Shown here: positions 4,643 through 7,330 of the stretch, piece after piece
Numbering within the stretch: position 1 is the first letter of the stretch
Layout: each line of letters begins with the position of its first letter
Assembly: GCA_963169175.1 (NCBI GenBank)
Contig: CAUJFK010000008.1
Coordinates: forward strand, 1-7,330
DNA: 7,330 nt
Source: Acidobacteriota bacterium
GTDB taxonomy: Bacteria; Acidobacteriota; Blastocatellia; Pyrinomonadales; Pyrinomonadaceae
Reading direction: 5' to 3'
Notes under the pieces: model-generated
Databases searched by the model: none
Seen by the model: the letters and a program-made list of their open reading frames with translations, nothing else
Told to the model about the DNA's origin: nothing
Translations under genes and position numbers: made by a program

Positions 4643-6628
4643 ATGACCAAACCCTCAAATCAAACCCAGCCCACGCCCGTGTCCAATCTCCGCCTTACAG
4701 CCAGTGTCCTGGCCGTTCTCGCCGTGTTTTCTTTCACCGTCACGGCCCAGATGTCACGCAAGCCCTCGCCCACGCGCGAGCCGGCCGGTGCAATGGACAA
4801 AAGGCCGGATTCGAAGAAGAATTCCCTGCTGAAAATTGATTCCCGCGAAGAGTTCGACTCCATCGCACGCGTTTATCATCAGAACACGCCCTACGCCCTG
4901 CCGCACGTCATGTTCGTGATCGACCGCAGGGCAAAGAACAAGGTCTATTTCATTAACTCCCAGCGATACAAATTTCATAAGGATTTCCTTCTGGCTACGT
5001 ACCTTGTACCGCGCGGGGCCGACGTTTTTACTCCGATTTACATTGACGCCGACCGCCGCTTCATTGTCGGCACTATTGCCTGGCAGAACCCTGTCGATAA
5101 ATTTACGTGGGAACTTTGGGAAGGCGACCTGGCAACGCCCGAACTGATCAAGGCCGCGAATGACGCGATCAATTCACGCTTTTTTGAAAAGGTCTTTTAT
5201 AAGCCGAACTCGATCCGTCAGGAAGACGCCTCCGCAAACCTCGGCATTGACCGGGTCCTGCAGGATGAGCTTAATCGGAATCAGGAGTATCTTGCCCTTA
5301 ACACCGGCACCGCTGTCGGACGCATTCACATCATCGACAAGCTCGACGACACGGTCGAGATCGGCGATAACGAAATAATTGTCCTCAAGGAATTGCCGCA
5401 ATCCCTGCCGCCGGTCCGCGGAATAATTGTTGCAAAGCCATCGTCTCCACTTTCGCACATCAATATCCTGGCAAAGGGCTGGAATATTCCAAACATTTAT
5501 ATAAAAGACGCCGACAAGCTACTTCGCGACTACGACACATACGTTTACAAACTCGATGCCTCGATGACCGACTATAAGTTGGAGCGGGCATCGCTTGATG
5601 ACCTCAAGGACAAATACGCGTCACCCGGCCAGGTAATACCGCCCGTCGATCTAACCGCCAAACGCCTTGCGGGCCTGCGTGAAATGCGTGCGAAGGACAG
5701 CATTCGCTATGGGTCAAAGGCCGCCAATCAGGGTGAAATGATCCGGGCACGCATGCCTGGCGTTATCATCCCGGATGGGTTTTCGATCCCGTATTATTGG
5801 TACGACAAATTCATGACGGACAACGGGTTCGACCGAAAGATCGACGATTGGCAGAACGATCTGCAGTTTGTCCATAACCCGCGTGTTCGCCGGCAGCGGC
5901 TTGAAGAGTTTCGCAACGCGATCCAAAAAGCGCCGTTCGATCAGGCCCTACGCACGGAAGTGATCAGCCGATGGCGCACACAGCTTCGCGGCCGGCCGGT
6001 GTTTGTCCGCAGTTCTTCAAATTCAGAAGACCTGCCGAATTTCAGCGGTGCCGGATTATATTCAAGCGTCGCCAATGTCCGTCAGGCAGACAAGCTGATA
6101 GACGCGGTCAAGAAGGTCTGGGCCTCGCTCTGGAAATTTGAGGCGTACGAGGCCCGCGTCCGAAACTATATCAGCCAGAACGATGTTTATATGTCTGCCC
6201 TCGTCCAACTCGGCGTGGATATGCAAAAAGGCGGCGTGATGATAACAAAAGACCCGTTCGATAAACAGAGCGAAGACGCCGTTTATATCAGCGCCGTCTG
6301 CGGGCATAACTCGAAGGTCGTTGACAATAGCGGCCTGCCGGAACAGATATTATTCAATCCGAAGTCCAATTCGGTAATCGTTATGACGCTCTCGCAACAG
6401 GAGAACGCCCTGGCCTTTGACGAAAATGGCGACCTTAAGGCAACCACCGACAAATGTGCAAATGCGCAGAGGCGGGTTCTCAGCGACCTTCAGGCCCGTG
6501 CGTTAGCAAGGGCAGCTATCCGAATTCGAAGCGTCTTCGGCGGAAAGAAGGAGCAGGATATAGAATGGGGCATCCTTAACGGCAAAATTTATATAGTTCA
6601 GGCAAGGCCGTATATAGATAAGAATTAA
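4643..6628 (+). CDS. Membrane-targeted PEP synthase/PPDK-like protein (phosphohistidine domain plus PPDK-type ATP-grasp)
   Basis: A 661-residue protein with an N-terminal hydrophobic segment (LTASVLAVLAVFSFTV, about 18-33) and a VTA/Q site (cleavage after 35), so it is either exported or anchored. Residues about 60-215 form a domain I do not recognise (YALPHVMFVID, 84-94). Next is a swivelling phosphohistidine-type domain (about 225-305) with SSPLSHINILAKGWNIPN (267-284), His272 being the candidate phospho-acceptor. The C-terminal half is a PPDK/PEP-synthase N-type ATP-grasp: YGSKAANQGE (356-365), VFVRSSSNSEDLPNFSGAG (453-471), and DIEWGILNGKIYIVQARPY (639-657). The PEP-binding TIM barrel of true PEP synthase/PPDK is absent. 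The order His domain then ATP domain is the reverse of those enzymes and resembles alpha-glucan water dikinase. The substrate is unknown. The ATG at 4643 is preferred over a GTG at 4577, which would translate repeat sequence. A TPR lipoprotein gene follows after 90 bp. Confidence 0.85.
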   Translation: MTKPSNQTQPTPVSNLRLTASVLAVLAVFSFTVTAQMSRKPSPTREPAGAMDKRPDSKKNSLLKIDSREEFDSIARVYHQNTPYALPHVMFVIDRRAKNKVYFINSQRYKFHKDFLLATYLVPRGADVFTPIYIDADRRFIVGTIAWQNPVDKFTWELWEGDLATPELIKAANDAINSRFFEKVFYKPNSIRQEDASANLGIDRVLQDELNRNQEYLALNTGTAVGRIHIIDKLDDTVEIGDNEIIVLKELPQSLPPVRGIIVAKPSSPLSHINILAKGWNIPNIYIKDADKLLRDYDTYVYKLDASMTDYKLERASLDDLKDKYASPGQVIPPVDLTAKRLAGLREMRAKDSIRYGSKAANQGEMIRARMPGVIIPDGFSIPYYWYDKFMTDNGFDRKIDDWQNDLQFVHNPRVRRQRLEEFRNAIQKAPFDQALRTEVISRWRTQLRGRPVFVRSSSNSEDLPNFSGAGLYSSVANVRQADKLIDAVKKVWASLWKFEAYEARVRNYISQNDVYMSALVQLGVDMQKGGVMITKDPFDKQSEDAVYISAVCGHNSKVVDNSGLPEQILFNPKSNSVIVMTLSQQENALAFDENGDLKATTDKCANAQRRVLSDLQARALARAAIRIRSVFGGKKEQDIEWGILNGKIYIVQARPYIDKN

Positions 6629-6709
6629 CTGTCCGCTATCAACTAACCGGCTTTCCACTGTATTCTATTCGTTCCAGCGAATGGCCGATCGTTGACACAG
6701 GACCAGGTC

Positions 6710-6714
6710 AGGAA
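6710..6714 (+). promoter_or_regulatory. Ribosome binding site of the TPR lipoprotein gene
   Basis: AGGAA about five bases upstream of the ATG at 6719. It supports that start over an in-frame TTG at 6692, which would put nine polar residues ahead of the lipoprotein signal peptide. Confidence 0.65.
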
Positions 6715-6718
6715 AGTT

Positions 6719-7225
6719 ATGAAGACATCATTTCTACTTTTTGCCGCCGCGCTAGCTGCGGCGGGGTGTACATCAAACCAGGCCCCGGTTTCGCAAAATA
6801 CGAACGCCGCCACGCCTGCAAATTCCGGACGGCCGCAGTCGGTCATCGCCCACACGACCGAAAATCAACCGCCTCCATCGAGTTCGAATTCAGAGCCGGG
6901 CAAATGGTCCGCGAGCGGCGATCCGGTCGATACCGCCAAATTTGACGGCACGATCGCCGAGGCCGAGAAGATGGTCAAGAGCAAACCCGACGACGCGGCG
7001 GCGAAAAAGCTCCTCTCCGAGGCCTATTACGACCGCGGCGACGCTTTGACCAAAGCCCGTCAGTACGCTTCTGCATTGGGCGATTACCGCCGGGCCCTCA
7101 AATACGACCCGGAAAACCAGGAAGCCAAGGATTGGATCGGCCAGATCGTCAATATCTATAAGATGTTGAAAAAAGATCCGCCGAAAGAGGGCGAAGAACC
7201 GCCGCCACTGCCGTTCAAAAAATAG
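6719..7225 (+). CDS. TPR-containing lipoprotein
   Basis: The 168-residue product begins MKTSFLLFAAALAAAGC, a lipoprotein signal peptide with the lipid-modified residue at Cys17. The lipobox has Ala rather than Leu at -3, an acceptable variant. A low-complexity linker rich in Asn, Thr, Pro and Ser (18-60) precedes a helical part (about 72-150) with about two tetratricopeptide-like motifs; YYDRGDALTKARQYASALGDYRRALKYDPEN (103-133) is the clearest. The C terminus is charged then proline-rich (DPPKEGEEPPPLPFKK). It should sit at the periplasmic face of a membrane and act as a protein-interaction scaffold; no partner can be named. Being 90 bp downstream of the dikinase-like gene on the same strand, it may be co-transcribed with it, but it has its own ribosome binding site. 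No intrinsic terminator with a T-tract follows. Confidence 0.85.
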   Translation: MKTSFLLFAAALAAAGCTSNQAPVSQNTNAATPANSGRPQSVIAHTTENQPPPSSSNSEPGKWSASGDPVDTAKFDGTIAEAEKMVKSKPDDAAAKKLLSEAYYDRGDALTKARQYASALGDYRRALKYDPENQEAKDWIGQIVNIYKMLKKDPPKEGEEPPPLPFKK

Positions 7226-7245
7226 AAAATTAAGTGCTGCGGACT

Positions 7246-7274
7246 TTGTGGAATCCGCCATTTCACTGTAAACT
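7246..7274 (+). promoter_or_regulatory. Candidate promoter for the gene starting at 7287
   Basis: TTGTGG (7246-7251) and TAAACT (7269-7274) are 17 bp apart, with TG directly before the -10 box. The matches are modest (3 of 6 and 4 of 6). Transcription would start near 7281, just before the ATG at 7287. Confidence 0.3.
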
Positions 7275-7286
7275 TTAAGTTTCGCA

Positions 7287-7330
7287 ATGAGCGATGAGAC
7301 CGGACAGGGTGCGCCCGCTGACAATACCGT
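7287..7330 (+). CDS. N terminus of an unidentified protein, cut by the window end
   Basis: Fourteen full codons from an ATG at 7287 read MSDETGQGAPADNT, a polar start with no signal peptide. The frame is open to the window edge. No good Shine-Dalgarno is present, but a promoter-like pair lies just upstream. Too short to assign a family, and it could be a chance ORF; the position after the lipoprotein gene and the candidate promoter are the main support. Confidence 0.4.
   Translation, partial: MSDETGQGAPADNT

Noticed and set aside
6692..6720. TTGACA as a promoter -35 box for the lipoprotein gene
   Set aside because: With normal spacing the -10 box would fall on the start codon (AGTTAT), so a transcript would lack the ribosome binding site and ATG. 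The hexamer is probably chance.

Overview
The window looks like a chromosomal segment of a Gram-negative (diderm) bacterium. It carries waaA (lipid A/LPS core synthesis) and proteins with lipoprotein or Sec-type N termini. Coding density is high and GC is moderate. My best guess is an Acidobacteriota lineage, possibly Blastocatellia. That guess rests on overall style (short heptad repeats, the EF-P tip type, low-complexity Asn/Thr/Pro lipoprotein) and not on any decisive marker.

Left half (1-3495, minus strand; transcription runs right to left). The order is efp (elongation factor P), then waaA/kdtA (Kdo transferase), then a membrane-anchored family 2/21-like glycosyltransferase that overlaps waaA by an ATGA junction, then the N terminus of an exported lipase/LCAT-like alpha/beta hydrolase cut by the window edge. 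waaA and the glycosyltransferase are almost certainly co-transcribed, and together they point to outer-envelope glycolipid assembly. A candidate promoter precedes efp; none is evident before waaA.

Right half (3676-7330, plus strand). The order is can (beta-carbonic anhydrase), a roughly 320-bp tandem repeat array, a 661-residue membrane-targeted protein with phosphohistidine and PPDK-type ATP-grasp domains, a small TPR lipoprotein, and the first codons of another gene. efp and can are divergent, so 3496-3675 should hold both promoters.

The most unusual content is repetitive DNA. A seven-unit hairpin-forming repeat (51-52 bp period in its regular part) fills the space between can and the dikinase-like gene. 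It supplies the last codons and stop of can. A 19-bp piece of the same repeat lies directly against the waaA start codon. Separately, 7-bp tandem repeats occur at three places: inside waaA in frame, just upstream of waaA, and just downstream of efp. Two protein-level oddities stand out: EF-P has Asn at the position that is normally a modified Lys or Arg, and the dikinase-like protein combines an ATP-grasp fold with an N-terminal export or anchor segment and has no PEP-binding barrel.

No rRNA, tRNA, CRISPR array, transposase or phage gene was seen.
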